From NCBI GenBank assembly GCA_029558515.1, contig JAKQEM010000016.1:1-40347 (forward strand): 40,347 bases of DNA, read 5' to 3'. Within the stretch, counting starts at the first letter, position 1. Each line of letters starts with the position of its first letter. This DNA is from a bacterium. Its GTDB lineage: Bacteria; Patescibacteriota; Gracilibacteria; Peribacterales; Peribacteraceae. This document shows, piece after piece, positions 1 to 7,280 of the stretch. A program made the translations under genes and the position numbers. The notes below the pieces were generated by a model. That model did not search any database. It was not told where the DNA came from and was given only the letters and a program-made list of their open reading frames with translations.

Positions 1-44
1 GATCAGGCAAAAAATTCAAAAAATGCCATGGGGTGAATGCGTAA

Positions 45-75
45 CACCGTGATGTATCACGGTGCGTGATACATC
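45..75. repeat. Two overlapping, mutually exclusive hairpins upstream of the RAYT gene
   Basis: Arms 45-52 and 57-64 are perfect reverse complements (CACCGTGA / TCACGGTG, loop TGTA). Arms 51-60 and 66-75 are also perfect reverse complements (GATGTATCAC / GTGATACATC, loop GGTGC). The two stems share bases and cannot form together. The block directly abuts the palindrome at 76-104, so 45-104 may be a compound repetitive element. Its function is unknown. Confidence 0.6.
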
Positions 76-104
76 GTAGAAACGTTCCGGCGGAACGTTT
101 CTAC
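76..104. repeat. REP-like palindrome, copy 1
   Basis: Perfect 14-bp inverted repeat, GTAGAAACGTTCCG (76-89) and its complement (91-104), around a single central G. It matches the palindrome inside the transposase gene (634-662) with one symmetric substitution. A more degenerate relative follows at about 115-138. Family knowledge: RAYT transposases are associated with extragenic palindromes of this kind. Confidence 0.8.
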
Positions 105-247
105 ATGATTCCGTGTAGAGGCATGTTCGCCGGAATGTGGCGTTCCACCCGCGAACGGAACGCCGCAAACATATTGCCGTTGCCATGCATTCATCGATGG
201 ACGTATTGGTTGCATTGAGCGTATGCCCGAACGGTAACAGTCCATTG

Positions 248-253
248 TACGGT
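248..253 (+). promoter_or_regulatory. Candidate -10 box for the RAYT gene
   Basis: TACGGT lies 8 nt before the ATG at 262. The spacing fits a leaderless transcript. There is no purine-rich ribosome binding site. Confidence 0.35.
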
Positions 254-261
254 GGAATCCT

Positions 262-948
262 ATGACATCGCACGATGACGTATCGAAATTGTTCCGCGGC
301 CGGTACCGCATCCTTTCCGCGCGAAAACCGGGGTGGGATTACGGGCAACTGGGGTGGTATTACGTGACGATTTGTACAGAGAGGCGCATTTCTTGGTTTG
401 GGGAGGTTCGGAATGGTCAGATGCTACTGTCATCCATTGGGCAGATCGTTGTGGATGAATGGCAACGTACCGAACAGGTGCGTAGGAATGTGCAATTGGA
501 CGCATGGATTGTGATGCCTGATCACATGCACGGTATCATTCGAATCATTTCCGATGGCACGAATTGGGGTGGGTCGGCGGGTGGGGTATGGGATGGGTCG
601 GCGGGCGGGGTACGGGATGGGTCGGCGGGTGGGGTAGAGACGTTCCGGCGGAACGTCTCTACGGCGGGGGCGTCATCATTGCACCGCCCCCCATCCGGTA
701 CCATCGGGTCCATCATCAATCAATTCAAATCGGTGTGCACCAAACGGATTCGTGCCATCGAATCCGATTTCGCCTGGCAACCACGATTCCATGATCATGT
801 CATCCGCGACGCGGGTGCCCTCCGCGCCATCCGTCGGTACATTCTGCATAATCCCGCCGTGTGGTGGGAACGCAATGGACGCCGTTTTGGGATAGGTGAT
901 GGGTCAAAGAGGTGTTCCGCCGGAACGTCTCCACGGGTACCATTGTAG
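262..948 (+). CDS. REP-associated-type tyrosine transposase (RAYT, Y1_Tnp/IS200-like)
   Basis: This 228-residue protein belongs to the Y1 transposase (HUH) group that processes single-stranded REP hairpins. Visible family features are the N-terminal strand WYYVTICTERR (about residues 32-42), the HUH motif in MPDHMHGII (about 86-94), and the C-terminal WQPRFHDHVIRD and YILHNPAVWW segments. The catalytic tyrosine is probably the one in the YILHNP segment. Between the HUH motif and the C-terminal half sits an insertion of Gly-rich GSAGGV(W/R)D repeats. It is followed by the translated REP-like palindrome (ETFRRNVST), so the element appears to have entered its own transposase gene without breaking the frame. 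The last residues are encoded just into a third, partial palindrome. No transposase ends typical of an autonomous IS were seen, which agrees with a domesticated RAYT. Activity is uncertain because of the insertion. Confidence 0.85.
   Translation: MTSHDDVSKLFRGRYRILSARKPGWDYGQLGWYYVTICTERRISWFGEVRNGQMLLSSIGQIVVDEWQRTEQVRRNVQLDAWIVMPDHMHGIIRIISDGTNWGGSAGGVWDGSAGGVRDGSAGGVETFRRNVSTAGASSLHRPPSGTIGSIINQFKSVCTKRIRAIESDFAWQPRFHDHVIRDAGALRAIRRYILHNPAVWWERNGRRFGIGDGSKRCSAGTSPRVPL
571..636 (+). repeat. 24-nt tandem repeat inside the RAYT gene
   Basis: Units at 571-594 and 595-618 and a partial unit at 619-636 are near-identical and encode GSAGGVWD / GSAGGVRD / GSAGGV. The array ends at the REP-like palindrome 634-662, so expansion and palindrome insertion may be linked. 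Confidence 0.8.
634..662. repeat. REP-like palindrome, copy 2 (inside the RAYT gene)
   Basis: Perfect inverted repeat GTAGAGACGTTCCG (634-647) and its complement (649-662) with one central base. It is translated in frame as ETFRRNVST, and because it is a palindrome the opposite strand reads the same peptide. The consensus differs from copy 1 only by a compensated A/G change in each arm. Confidence 0.8.
911..932. repeat. REP-like palindrome, degenerate copy 3
   Basis: The core GTTCCG (914-919) / CGGAAC (921-926) is kept and the right arm continues as CGTCTCCAC, but the outer left arm has decayed. The copy overlaps the 3' end of the transposase gene. Together with copies 1 and 2 it brackets the gene. 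Confidence 0.6.
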
Positions 949-965
949 GGACATCCCCCCTGCCC

Positions 966-2102
966 ATGCCGTATTTTCTCCGTCCCATCCTCGTCGCCAC
1001 TTTTCTCTGCGCCGCTCCCTCCGTTTCCGCCGCCTTCCCCGATGTCCCCGTCTCCCACCCCAATGCGGAAGCGATCGAGTACGTGCAATCGCAGGGCATC
1101 GTGCAGGGCTACCCCGATGGCACCTATCGTCCCGATCAAACCATCAATCGGGCGGAGTTTGTGAAAATCATTGCAGAAACATGGGTTGCGAGTGACCCGG
1201 GCACCGGTCATATGCGAGGAATTTCTCCATGTTTCTTTCATGAGACGAAACAAGAATTTCTGCAGAGAGTGGGGATGTCCGTTGTGAGAGATGTGGATTT
1301 CACTGCGTGGTACGGTGATTACATTTGTCATGCTATGGGCAGCAAGATTATCAGTGGATATCCCGACGGCACAATTCGACCGGGGCAGACGATCAATTTT
1401 GTAGAGGCGGCGAAGATCATTGCAAATACGTTCGCACTGAGCCCTCAGATGAATACAAACTCGTGGTACCAAGGCTACGTCACATCGCTCGAGCAGCACT
1501 CGATGATTCCCCTTTCCATCACTTCCTTCGATCAATCGATCACCCGCGGCGAGATGGCGGAGATGATCTGGCGGTTGAAGGAGGGAGTGACGGACCGTCC
1601 GTCGCGGACGTATGAGGAGTTGGCAGCCCCCGTCGTTTCAGGGGATGCACAAACAACGATCACGCTTTTTTTCTATTCGGAGCAGGATGTGGCGACTGCG
1701 AGCTATGAGGCATCATTTCCTGTGCGGCGGACCATTCAAAAAACTCAAAAAGTCGCTGATGCAACACTGCGTGCCCTCTTTGTCGGTCCGACTGACGAAG
1801 AATATGTAAACGGTGCTCGCACGATGCGGGAACTGTCTTCATTGGCGAAGGATTACATTGCTGTCAACGTACATAAGACGTATCCGAACCCCTATTATTT
1901 GCCGAATAGCGATGAAGAGAAAATTTGGGAAAATGTGGCGCTCATCAATTTCCGCTCGGATGCATTCGATGTGCTCAATGGTCCTGCCGGAACACAGATG
2001 CAGGTGAAAGCTGCTATAGAAGCTACTCTGAAACATTTTCCCACGATTGATATCGTGTTGTATCAAAAGGATGGAATCCTCTTTGAGCATTGGGATGCGT
2101 GA
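966..2102 (+). CDS. Secreted SLH-domain protein with C-terminal GerMN-like domain
   Basis: The 378-residue protein begins with a signal peptide (about residues 1-21, ending SVSA-AFPDV). Two clear SLH repeats follow: FPDVPVSHPNAEAIEYVQ...GYPDGTYRPDQTINRAEFVK at about 22-75, and VVRDVDFTAWY...GYPDGTIRPGQTINFVEAAK at about 100-155. A weaker third runs to about residue 205. SLH domains anchor proteins to the cell surface. The last 150 residues (TITLFFY..., ALFVGPT..., ALINFRSDAF..., PTIDIVLYQKDGI) read as a GerMN-type domain, known from the spore germination protein GerM and lipoproteins. The ATG at 966 is chosen over an upstream in-frame ATG at 912 because it places the signal peptide at the N-terminus and avoids translating the palindrome at 911-932. 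The gene starts 17 nt after the transposase stop. No clear -10 box was seen. Confidence 0.75.
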   Translation: MPYFLRPILVATFLCAAPSVSAAFPDVPVSHPNAEAIEYVQSQGIVQGYPDGTYRPDQTINRAEFVKIIAETWVASDPGTGHMRGISPCFFHETKQEFLQRVGMSVVRDVDFTAWYGDYICHAMGSKIISGYPDGTIRPGQTINFVEAAKIIANTFALSPQMNTNSWYQGYVTSLEQHSMIPLSITSFDQSITRGEMAEMIWRLKEGVTDRPSRTYEELAAPVVSGDAQTTITLFFYSEQDVATASYEASFPVRRTIQKTQKVADATLRALFVGPTDEEYVNGARTMRELSSLAKDYIAVNVHKTYPNPYYLPNSDEEKIWENVALINFRSDAFDVLNGPAGTQMQVKAAIEATLKHFPTIDIVLYQKDGILFEHWDA

Positions 2103-2116
2103 TGATGGAAGTACGG

Positions 2117-2122
2117 TAGAAT
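2117..2122 (+). promoter_or_regulatory. Candidate -10 box for holB
   Basis: TAGAAT sits 8 nt upstream of the ATG at 2131, in the 28-nt gap after the preceding gene. The spacing fits a leaderless start. Confidence 0.4.
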
Positions 2123-2130
2123 GAGTCTCC

Positions 2131-3096
2131 ATGCCCCACCGTCCCATCGTCGGCCACCGTACGCAGCTCGTGCAATTGGAACAGGACCTTGCGCAGGACA
2201 ACCTCGCGCATGCGTACCTCTTCAGCGGGCCGCCGCACGTCGGCAAGACGACGGTCGTCCATCGGTTCGCCCGGCAGATTCTCACGAGCGGATTGGAGGA
2301 GGAACGTCGCGCCGATGTCCTGCGGCAGATGGAGCGATTGGTGCACCCCGATCTCCTGGCGCTCGATGCGCTGTGGATCGAAAAGAAACAGGAGGATTGG
2401 GAGGTCATTGCACGATCGTCCAATATCGATCAGCAGCACCGCGCAAAGAAGGGGCACAAGACAGATACCATTTCCATCGATGACGTGCGCGCCATCGGGG
2501 AGCGTCTGCATGCGACGGGCGCGCTTGCGCATCGCGTGTGCATCATCAGTAACGTCGAACGCATGCAGCTGCCGGCGGTCAGTGCGTTCCTCAAAACGCT
2601 GGAAGAACCTCTGCCCGGTCGGGTCTTCCTTCTGACCAGTTCCGAACCAGCTTCTCTGTCGCAGACGGTACTCTCGCGCGTGCGGCAGGTGCGTTTCGGT
2701 CGGGTGGGGAATGCGGAGATGCAGTCACTACTTTCCGGGGAGTCCGAGGAGAACAGATCTTTCCTTCTGCACTGTGCGCAGGGGGCGCCGGGCAGGGTTG
2801 TGCGGCTGATGGAGGACGCAGAGCTCCTGCGGGCGGAACGCCTGGCGCATGCGCAGGCGGCTGCATTCTGGGGAGCGGACACGCTGCACGCGCGCTTGAT
2901 GACGCTTGCGCCGCTGGCTTCCCGCGGTGCGGAATCCGATCGATTGCTCTTCCACTTGGGGCTTGCATTGCGCATCCTTCCCGCCTACCGGCCCGCGCAG
3001 GAGCATGCCTTCACGCAGCTCGTGACCGATGTGCAGACGAACGCCTACCGGCCGATTGTGATCCAGCGGTTTGCGGCGGAAGTGGGAGGGCGATAG
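2131..3096 (+). CDS. holB: DNA polymerase III delta prime subunit
   Basis: This 321-residue AAA+ clamp-loader subunit helps open and load the sliding clamp during replication. The start of the mature fold is visible as HAYLFSGPPHVGKTT, with the Walker A motif at residues 33-40. Family segments follow: ISIDDVRAIGERL (about 112-124), a sensor-like CIISNVERMQLPAVSAFLKTLEEP, and the SRC-region equivalent LSRVRQVRFG. In the last, the usual Cys is replaced by Val, as in many delta prime proteins. Between Walker A and the ISIDDVR segment lies HPDLLALDALWIEKKQ, typical for HolB. The length matches bacterial delta prime proteins. It precedes murA, separated by an octamer-repeat inverted array. Confidence 0.85.
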   Translation: MPHRPIVGHRTQLVQLEQDLAQDNLAHAYLFSGPPHVGKTTVVHRFARQILTSGLEEERRADVLRQMERLVHPDLLALDALWIEKKQEDWEVIARSSNIDQQHRAKKGHKTDTISIDDVRAIGERLHATGALAHRVCIISNVERMQLPAVSAFLKTLEEPLPGRVFLLTSSEPASLSQTVLSRVRQVRFGRVGNAEMQSLLSGESEENRSFLLHCAQGAPGRVVRLMEDAELLRAERLAHAQAAAFWGADTLHARLMTLAPLASRGAESDRLLFHLGLALRILPAYRPAQEHAFTQLVTDVQTNAYRPIVIQRFAAEVGGR

Positions 3097-3105
3097 CGTT
3101 GACTC

Positions 3106-3194
3106 GTTACTTCGTTACTTCGTTACTTCGTTATTTTGTACTACGGTATTTTTCAAGACACGAAACAACGAAATAACGAAACAACGAAATAACG
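3106..3194. repeat. Octamer tandem words in inverted arms (GTTACTTC / GAAATAAC family)
   Basis: Left arm: four 8-nt units at 3106-3137 (GTTACTTC three times, then GTTATTTT). Right arm: four units at 3162-3193 (GAAACAAC, GAAATAAC, GAAACAAC, GAAATAAC). The arms are imperfect reverse complements and could form a long, mostly A/T hairpin 10 nt after the holB stop. This is one of three related octamer arrays in the window (also 20821-20915 and 34973-35062). Confidence 0.75.
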
Positions 3195-3241
3195 GAAAAT
3201 ATACGCGCCAAATCCTTCTATCTATCGCTTTCCCCGCAGCG

Positions 3242-3247
3242 TACAAT
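3242..3247 (+). promoter_or_regulatory. Candidate -10 box for murA
   Basis: TACAAT ends 12 nt before the ATG at 3260. It follows the octamer array, and there is no Shine-Dalgarno sequence before the start. Confidence 0.4.
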
Positions 3248-3259
3248 ACCGCTCCCACT

Positions 3260-4531
3260 ATGGACATTCGTTACCAGATCACCGGTGGTATCCCGTTGCA
3301 AGGAGAAGTGTCCATCGGCGGGTCCAAGAACGCGGCATTGCCCATGATTGCGGCCGCGGTCCTCGTGAGTGGCGAAACGGTGCTGACCAACGTGCCGCGC
3401 CTGCGCGACGTGGAAGTGATGCTGGAAATACTGGAATTTCTGGGTGCCGTCACGCAGTTTCAGGAGGGGACCGTCCGTATCAATACGCAGCAGTTGACCA
3501 ATCGCCCCATTCCCGGCGAGTTTGTTTCCCGTCTGCGCGGGTCCATCGTGCTTTTGGGGCCGCTCCTCGCGCGTTTCGGCGTGGTGGAGATGTCGTACCC
3601 CGGCGGCTGCGTGCTGGGGAAGCGGTCCGTCGCCGCGCACTTGGAGGCCTTCGTCCAGATGGGTGCGCGGGACATGAGCACGGGTGATGTGCTGCACCTG
3701 CAAGGGGCGCTCAAACCCGGCCGGGTCATCCTGCCGGAATTTTCCGTGACTGCGACCGAGAACGCGATTCTGGCGGCGGCGCTCACGCCCGGCGAAACGC
3801 GCATCGATATCGCGGCTGCCGAGCCGCACGTGCAGGAACTGTCACGCATGGTGCACGCAATGGGTGCGGAGATGAGCGGCATCGGCACACACACCGTCAT
3901 GGTCCGGGGCGTGCGCGCCTTGCGACCCGTCGAGTGGTGTGTGTGCTCCGATTATCTGGAGGCGGGGTGTTTCGTGGTGGCGGCGCTGGTCACAAAAGGA
4001 AAATTGCGACTGCGGAACGTCGAGGATGAGCATCTGCTCTCTTTTTTGGATGTCGTGCGTCGTGCCGGTGGCGTCTTGAAGTACGATGCAGCCGAGAAGA
4101 CGCTGCTCGTCGACGGCGAACTGTCGTTCCTCAATGCCATGAAGATTCGGACGAACATCTTCCCCGGTTTCCCCACGGATCTGCAGGCGCCGATGGGAGT
4201 GGCCATGACGCAGGCCAAGGGCGTGAGCCGCATCTTCGAGCGCCTCTTCGAAGGACGGCTGGCGTACCTCTACGAGTTGGAGAAAATGGGCGCGCACGTT
4301 GAGATTCTCAATGCGCATGAAGCGCTGGTCATCGGCCCTACGTCGCTTCGGGGACGGATCGTCGCCAGCAATGATATCCGTGCGGGGGCCGCCATGGTCC
4401 TGGCTGCGCTGGCCGCCGAGGGTGAAACGATCGTCACCGACGTCCGCTACATCGAACGCGGGTATGATCGGCTGGATGAAAAACTGCGTGCCGTCGGAGC
4501 CGTCATCCATCGCCAGGTAGCGGAGGAATAG
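3260..4531 (+). CDS. murA: UDP-N-acetylglucosamine 1-carboxyvinyltransferase
   Basis: MurA transfers enolpyruvate from phosphoenolpyruvate to UDP-GlcNAc, the first committed step of peptidoglycan synthesis in the cytoplasm. The 423-residue protein carries GGSKNAALP (Lys23/Asn24), the fosfomycin-sensitive catalytic cysteine in YPGGC (Cys117), the conserved PTDLQAP stretch, and a C-terminal IERGYDRLDEKLRAVGA. The ATG at 3260 is preferred because homologues begin at this MDIRYQITGG segment. Upstream in-frame sequence would translate the octamer repeat array. The gene is complete and of normal length. It is followed by a separate small gene with its own -10 box, so it is probably monocistronic or weakly coupled to holB. 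Confidence 0.95.
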   Translation: MDIRYQITGGIPLQGEVSIGGSKNAALPMIAAAVLVSGETVLTNVPRLRDVEVMLEILEFLGAVTQFQEGTVRINTQQLTNRPIPGEFVSRLRGSIVLLGPLLARFGVVEMSYPGGCVLGKRSVAAHLEAFVQMGARDMSTGDVLHLQGALKPGRVILPEFSVTATENAILAAALTPGETRIDIAAAEPHVQELSRMVHAMGAEMSGIGTHTVMVRGVRALRPVEWCVCSDYLEAGCFVVAALVTKGKLRLRNVEDEHLLSFLDVVRRAGGVLKYDAAEKTLLVDGELSFLNAMKIRTNIFPGFPTDLQAPMGVAMTQAKGVSRIFERLFEGRLAYLYELEKMGAHVEILNAHEALVIGPTSLRGRIVASNDIRAGAAMVLAALAAEGETIVTDVRYIERGYDRLDEKLRAVGAVIHRQVAEE

Positions 4532-4579
4532 AGGAAAAACGGCGTGACGCCTCTGCTGGTCATTCCCATCGTCTTCCCG

Positions 4580-4585
4580 TATCAT
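4580..4585 (+). promoter_or_regulatory. Candidate -10 box for the MBL-fold gene
   Basis: TATCAT lies 7 nt before the ATG at 4593, which fits a leaderless start. Confidence 0.45.
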
Positions 4586-4592
4586 CCCGACA

Positions 4593-5120
4593 ATGTTGAC
4601 CTTCACCTACTCCGGCAAGACATCCGTTCGCATCACGGGCGGTTCGCTCCCCGTCACCTTCTTCCCCGACGCACCCGTCAGCGGCGGGCTGAGCCTGCTG
4701 CCTTCGCCGCAGGAATTCCCCAGCCGCGAGGTCATTTCCTGGCCGGGAGAGTATGACGTCGGCGGCATCACCGTCCGGGGCATCGGCCATAAGGATGGCC
4801 AGAAGGTTTCCTTTCTAACGGAAATCGACGGCATCCGCATCGCGTTTCCGGCATCTCCTCCGGAGGACTGGTCCGATCACGATCTGGAACAATTGGGGGA
4901 TGTGCACGTGCTCGTCATGACTGCGGAGGACCCCAAGCGTTTCCAGAAAATGCTCGATGACATCGATCCCCGCGTCCTCATACTCACTCCGGCGGCCGAT
5001 GGCACCATCGATCAGGATGTCCTGAAAGCCTGCGGTGCGGTGGGACAGGAACAGGCGTCTGAGTATAAGATGAAAGGCAGCCTGCCGCAGGAGGGGCGGG
5101 ATGTGGTGGTGTTTGGATGA
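4593..5120 (+). CDS. Metallo-beta-lactamase-fold protein lacking the metal site
   Basis: The 175-residue protein aligns by eye along its length with the small UlaG-like Zn-dependent hydrolases common in CPR bacteria. It shares the block WPGEYDVGGITVRGI (about residues 50-64), FLTEIDGIRIAF (about 73-84), LEQLGDVHVLVM (about 96-107), IDPRVLILTPAADG, and the C-terminal CGAV...KMKGSLPQEGRDVVV. The signature HxHxDH metal ligands that normally lie between the first strands and the GEY block are absent. The later HLGD and MHY positions read FPAS and TPA. Known members use these residues to bind two metal ions, so this copy is inferred to be catalytically dead, perhaps a structural or regulatory paralogue. 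No frameshift explains the loss. Confidence 0.6.
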   Translation: MLTFTYSGKTSVRITGGSLPVTFFPDAPVSGGLSLLPSPQEFPSREVISWPGEYDVGGITVRGIGHKDGQKVSFLTEIDGIRIAFPASPPEDWSDHDLEQLGDVHVLVMTAEDPKRFQKMLDDIDPRVLILTPAADGTIDQDVLKACGAVGQEQASEYKMKGSLPQEGRDVVVFG

Positions 5121-5126
5121 AGCAAG

Positions 5127-5164
5127 GTGGTAGGTTGTAGGGGGTAGGTTGTAGGTTGTAGGAT
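5127..5164 (+). repeat. Heptamer words (GGTTGTA family), single arm
   Basis: Repeated GTAGGTT-like units begin 7 nt after the stop of the MBL-fold gene. The same word family recurs as an inverted pair at 39159-39258. No inverted arm is seen here before the tRNA gene. Confidence 0.7.
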
Positions 5165-5193
5165 TGCAATAGATTGCGATGTGTTTTGCACGT

Positions 5194-5268
5194 GCCCCCG
5201 TAGTTCAATGGATAGAACGACCCTCTCCTAAGGGGTAAATGAAGGTTCGATTCCTGCCGGGGGCACCA
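5194..5268 (+). tRNA. tRNA-Arg (anticodon CCU)
   Basis: Cloverleaf read by hand. Acceptor GCCCCCG (5194-5200) pairs with CGGGGGC (5258-5264). D stem GTTC/GAAC (5203-5206/5215-5218) has an 8-nt loop containing GG. Anticodon stem ACCCT/GGGGT (5220-5224/5232-5236) has loop CTCCTAA and anticodon CCT at 5227-5229. T arm GAAGG-TTCGATT-CCTGC (5241-5257) has one A-G mismatch. Discriminator A is followed by an encoded CCA (5266-5268). It decodes AGG. The final A overlaps an ATG that is unlikely to be the real start of the next gene. Confidence 0.95.
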
Positions 5269-5337
5269 TGCAGATCGCATGCCCTATCGCAGCATCGATC
5301 AATCGTTTCGCCAAGTACCAAATGTCACCGTCTTCCT

Positions 5338-5343
5338 TATACT
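5338..5343 (+). promoter_or_regulatory. Candidate -10 box for the SLH gene
   Basis: TATACT ends 8 nt before the ATG at 5352. It supports that ATG over the two upstream in-frame ATGs at 5268 and 5322. Confidence 0.5.
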
Positions 5344-5351
5344 ATGCATCC

Positions 5352-7034
5352 ATGATCTCCCACTTGCTTCTCTCGTTGTTCCTGTCGATGGTGACGCCGG
5401 TTTCCGTCTCTGCGTTGGACTTTGTTGATGTGACGGATCGCTACCGCGATGCGCCGTTCAGTGCAGCCGATACCGCGGGCATCAGTGTTCTTACAAGTCT
5501 GGGTGTTGTCGAAGGCAATCCCGACGGGACGTTTGCGCCCGGCCGCGGACTGAATCGTGCGGAGTTTCTGAAGATCGTCGTCGGATCGATCGGTGTTCCA
5601 TTGGAGCCGGTCACCGATCCGTGTTTTCCCGATGTAGAGAAGGATGCGTGGTATGCGGCTTACATTTGCCATGCGAAGCAGGAAGGCATCGTCAGCGGGT
5701 ATCCCGATGGAATGTTTCGTCCGAATCAGTCTGTCAATTATGCCGAGGCACTGAAGATGCTGGGAGAAATCTATACTGTGTACGACAGGACAGCGGACGA
5801 TGCCGATTGGTACGCGCCCTATCGCGACGCGGCGTACGAGGAAGGGGTGGGACTGCCGAGAATGGAAGCGCAAATGGCCAGGCTCCTGACCCGCGGTCAG
5901 ATGGCCAGGCTTGCGGCGGCGTACATCGCACACAGTGAAGGCCAACTGGATGCGTATCGCGCATTCGAGGAAGGCCGGTCGATCGGTGCGTCATCCGCCT
6001 CTTCCTCGTCGTCTTCGACATCTTCGTCTTCTTCGCCGTCCTCGGTTGTGTCGGTTTCCTCGGTTTCTTCGGTTTCCTCGGACTCCTCGGTTGCTTCTGC
6101 CTCATCTCTGCCCCCTTCCGTCAGTCACTTTCTCTTCTTGGGGAGGCGCAGTCCCGTTCTCCTGGATGGCGTTTTCTTACAGTCGGATCAGGACGGTGAA
6201 GCGATCGAAGCGACGGTGACGTTTGCGCGCAAGCTGCTGTCTCCGGACGCACTGGTACTGGTGGACGGCGCGGATCGCGTACTCGCGACGCTCAAGCGAC
6301 GGACATCGGGAACGGAGGAAGAGCAGGACAAGGAGTGGCGCGGGACGATTGCGGAGGGTGCGCTGCTTTTGCGCAAAGGGGAGCCGGTACGCTTGGGAGT
6401 GCGCGCGGATCTGAGGACTGCGGAGAACGGTGCCGCCGCCAACGAGATGATCGAAGCGAAGAAATTTGAATTGCGCGTCGTGAGCAAGACGAACGGAGTG
6501 ACGACGTTCCCGTTGGCGGAAGACACGCATTTCCCGGTGCATCAGACGGCGCTGGGGAGCGTCACCGCCATGGAGAATGTCCTCGCGACATCCATGTCCA
6601 TGCAACAGGGTACGAAGAAGACGCTCGCGAGCTTCACGGTGTCCGCCACGGGGTCTTCGGTGCGGTTGCAGGGATTTACCTTTCAGTTGGATGCACGTGA
6701 CGTCGCAGTCACGAATGTGTGGATCGGCGGAGCCACCGAGTCGCAACAGACCAACTGCGGACTGGCATCGCAGGGAACGCAGGTACTCATCAGTTGTCCG
6801 TCTCTGCCGGAAGCGTTCCGGGTGCTCAACAGCGGATCGTTGACGCTCTCGCTCTACGGCGATCTCGCGCTCACGGGATCCGCGAGCGCGGGATTTGTGC
6901 AACTGCGGTCGCTGGGACACGGAACGGTCACCTCCGAAGGCGTCGTGCGCTGGACCGACGGCGTCGGAGAGTATTCCTGGATGGAAGCCGATACGCCGGT
7001 GGAGGACGGGCCCATGCTGACGGTGACGAAGTAG
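5352..7034 (+). CDS. Secreted SLH-domain protein with Ser-rich linker
   Basis: 560 residues. A signal peptide (about 1-22, ending SVSA) is followed by SLH repeats: FVDVTDRYRD...GNPDGTFAPGRGLNRAEFLK at about 24-80, CFPDVEKDAWY...GYPDGMFRPNQSVNYAEALK at about 92-140, and a weaker WYAPYRDAAYEEG...LLTRGQMARLAAAYI to about 195. A serine-rich low-complexity linker (about 215-260) leads to a C-terminal region of about 300 residues with beta-rich character and no recognised family. The role is probably cell-surface anchoring of an extracellular domain. The start at 5352 is set by the signal peptide and by TATACT 8 nt upstream. The stop codon TAG directly abuts the heptamer words at 7034-7070. No catalytic motif was recognised in the C-terminal part. 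Confidence 0.75.
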   Translation: MISHLLLSLFLSMVTPVSVSALDFVDVTDRYRDAPFSAADTAGISVLTSLGVVEGNPDGTFAPGRGLNRAEFLKIVVGSIGVPLEPVTDPCFPDVEKDAWYAAYICHAKQEGIVSGYPDGMFRPNQSVNYAEALKMLGEIYTVYDRTADDADWYAPYRDAAYEEGVGLPRMEAQMARLLTRGQMARLAAAYIAHSEGQLDAYRAFEEGRSIGASSASSSSSSTSSSSSPSSVVSVSSVSSVSSDSSVASASSLPPSVSHFLFLGRRSPVLLDGVFLQSDQDGEAIEATVTFARKLLSPDALVLVDGADRVLATLKRRTSGTEEEQDKEWRGTIAEGALLLRKGEPVRLGVRADLRTAENGAAANEMIEAKKFELRVVSKTNGVTTFPLAEDTHFPVHQTALGSVTAMENVLATSMSMQQGTKKTLASFTVSATGSSVRLQGFTFQLDARDVAVTNVWIGGATESQQTNCGLASQGTQVLISCPSLPEAFRVLNSGSLTLSLYGDLALTGSASAGFVQLRSLGHGTVTSEGVVRWTDGVGEYSWMEADTPVEDGPMLTVTK

Positions 7035-7089
7035 GGATTCGGGATTTGGATTTCGGGATTCGATTTCTAGTGTGCAGTGGTGGCCGTGC
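7034..7089. repeat. Heptamer words (GGGATTC family) plus a 36-nt sequence shared with the pyrF 3' end
   Basis: GGGATTC/GGGATTT-like units run from the stop codon to about 7066. Positions 7054-7089 match 12379-12414 in 35 of 36 bases. At the second site the same bases encode the PyrF C-terminus and its stop on the minus strand; here they are non-coding. The gap 7090-7280 holds one further hairpin (7119-7150, GGCGGGA / TCCCGCC) and a TATACT at 7248-7253. Confidence 0.75.
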
Positions 7090-7280
7090 TACCTCACCGG
7101 TGCCGCCGGCTTGGAACAGGCGGGAAAAACTGTCACTGCAGTCTCCCGCCTCCATCCATCCGTGCAATGTTCCGGCCCTCCGGTGTCAACGAAGCTCCTG
7201 CGTGGAGCAACGAGGAAACCGACTCGCACGAAATGCGTCACGCGTTCTATACTCACAACCGTTCTTTTCCCCGAAGTCTC

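Noticed and set aside
5268-5351. Start of the SLH gene at the ATG overlapping the tRNA CCA end
   Set aside because: It would put 28 extra residues before a good signal peptide, and TATACT is correctly spaced to the ATG at 5352.
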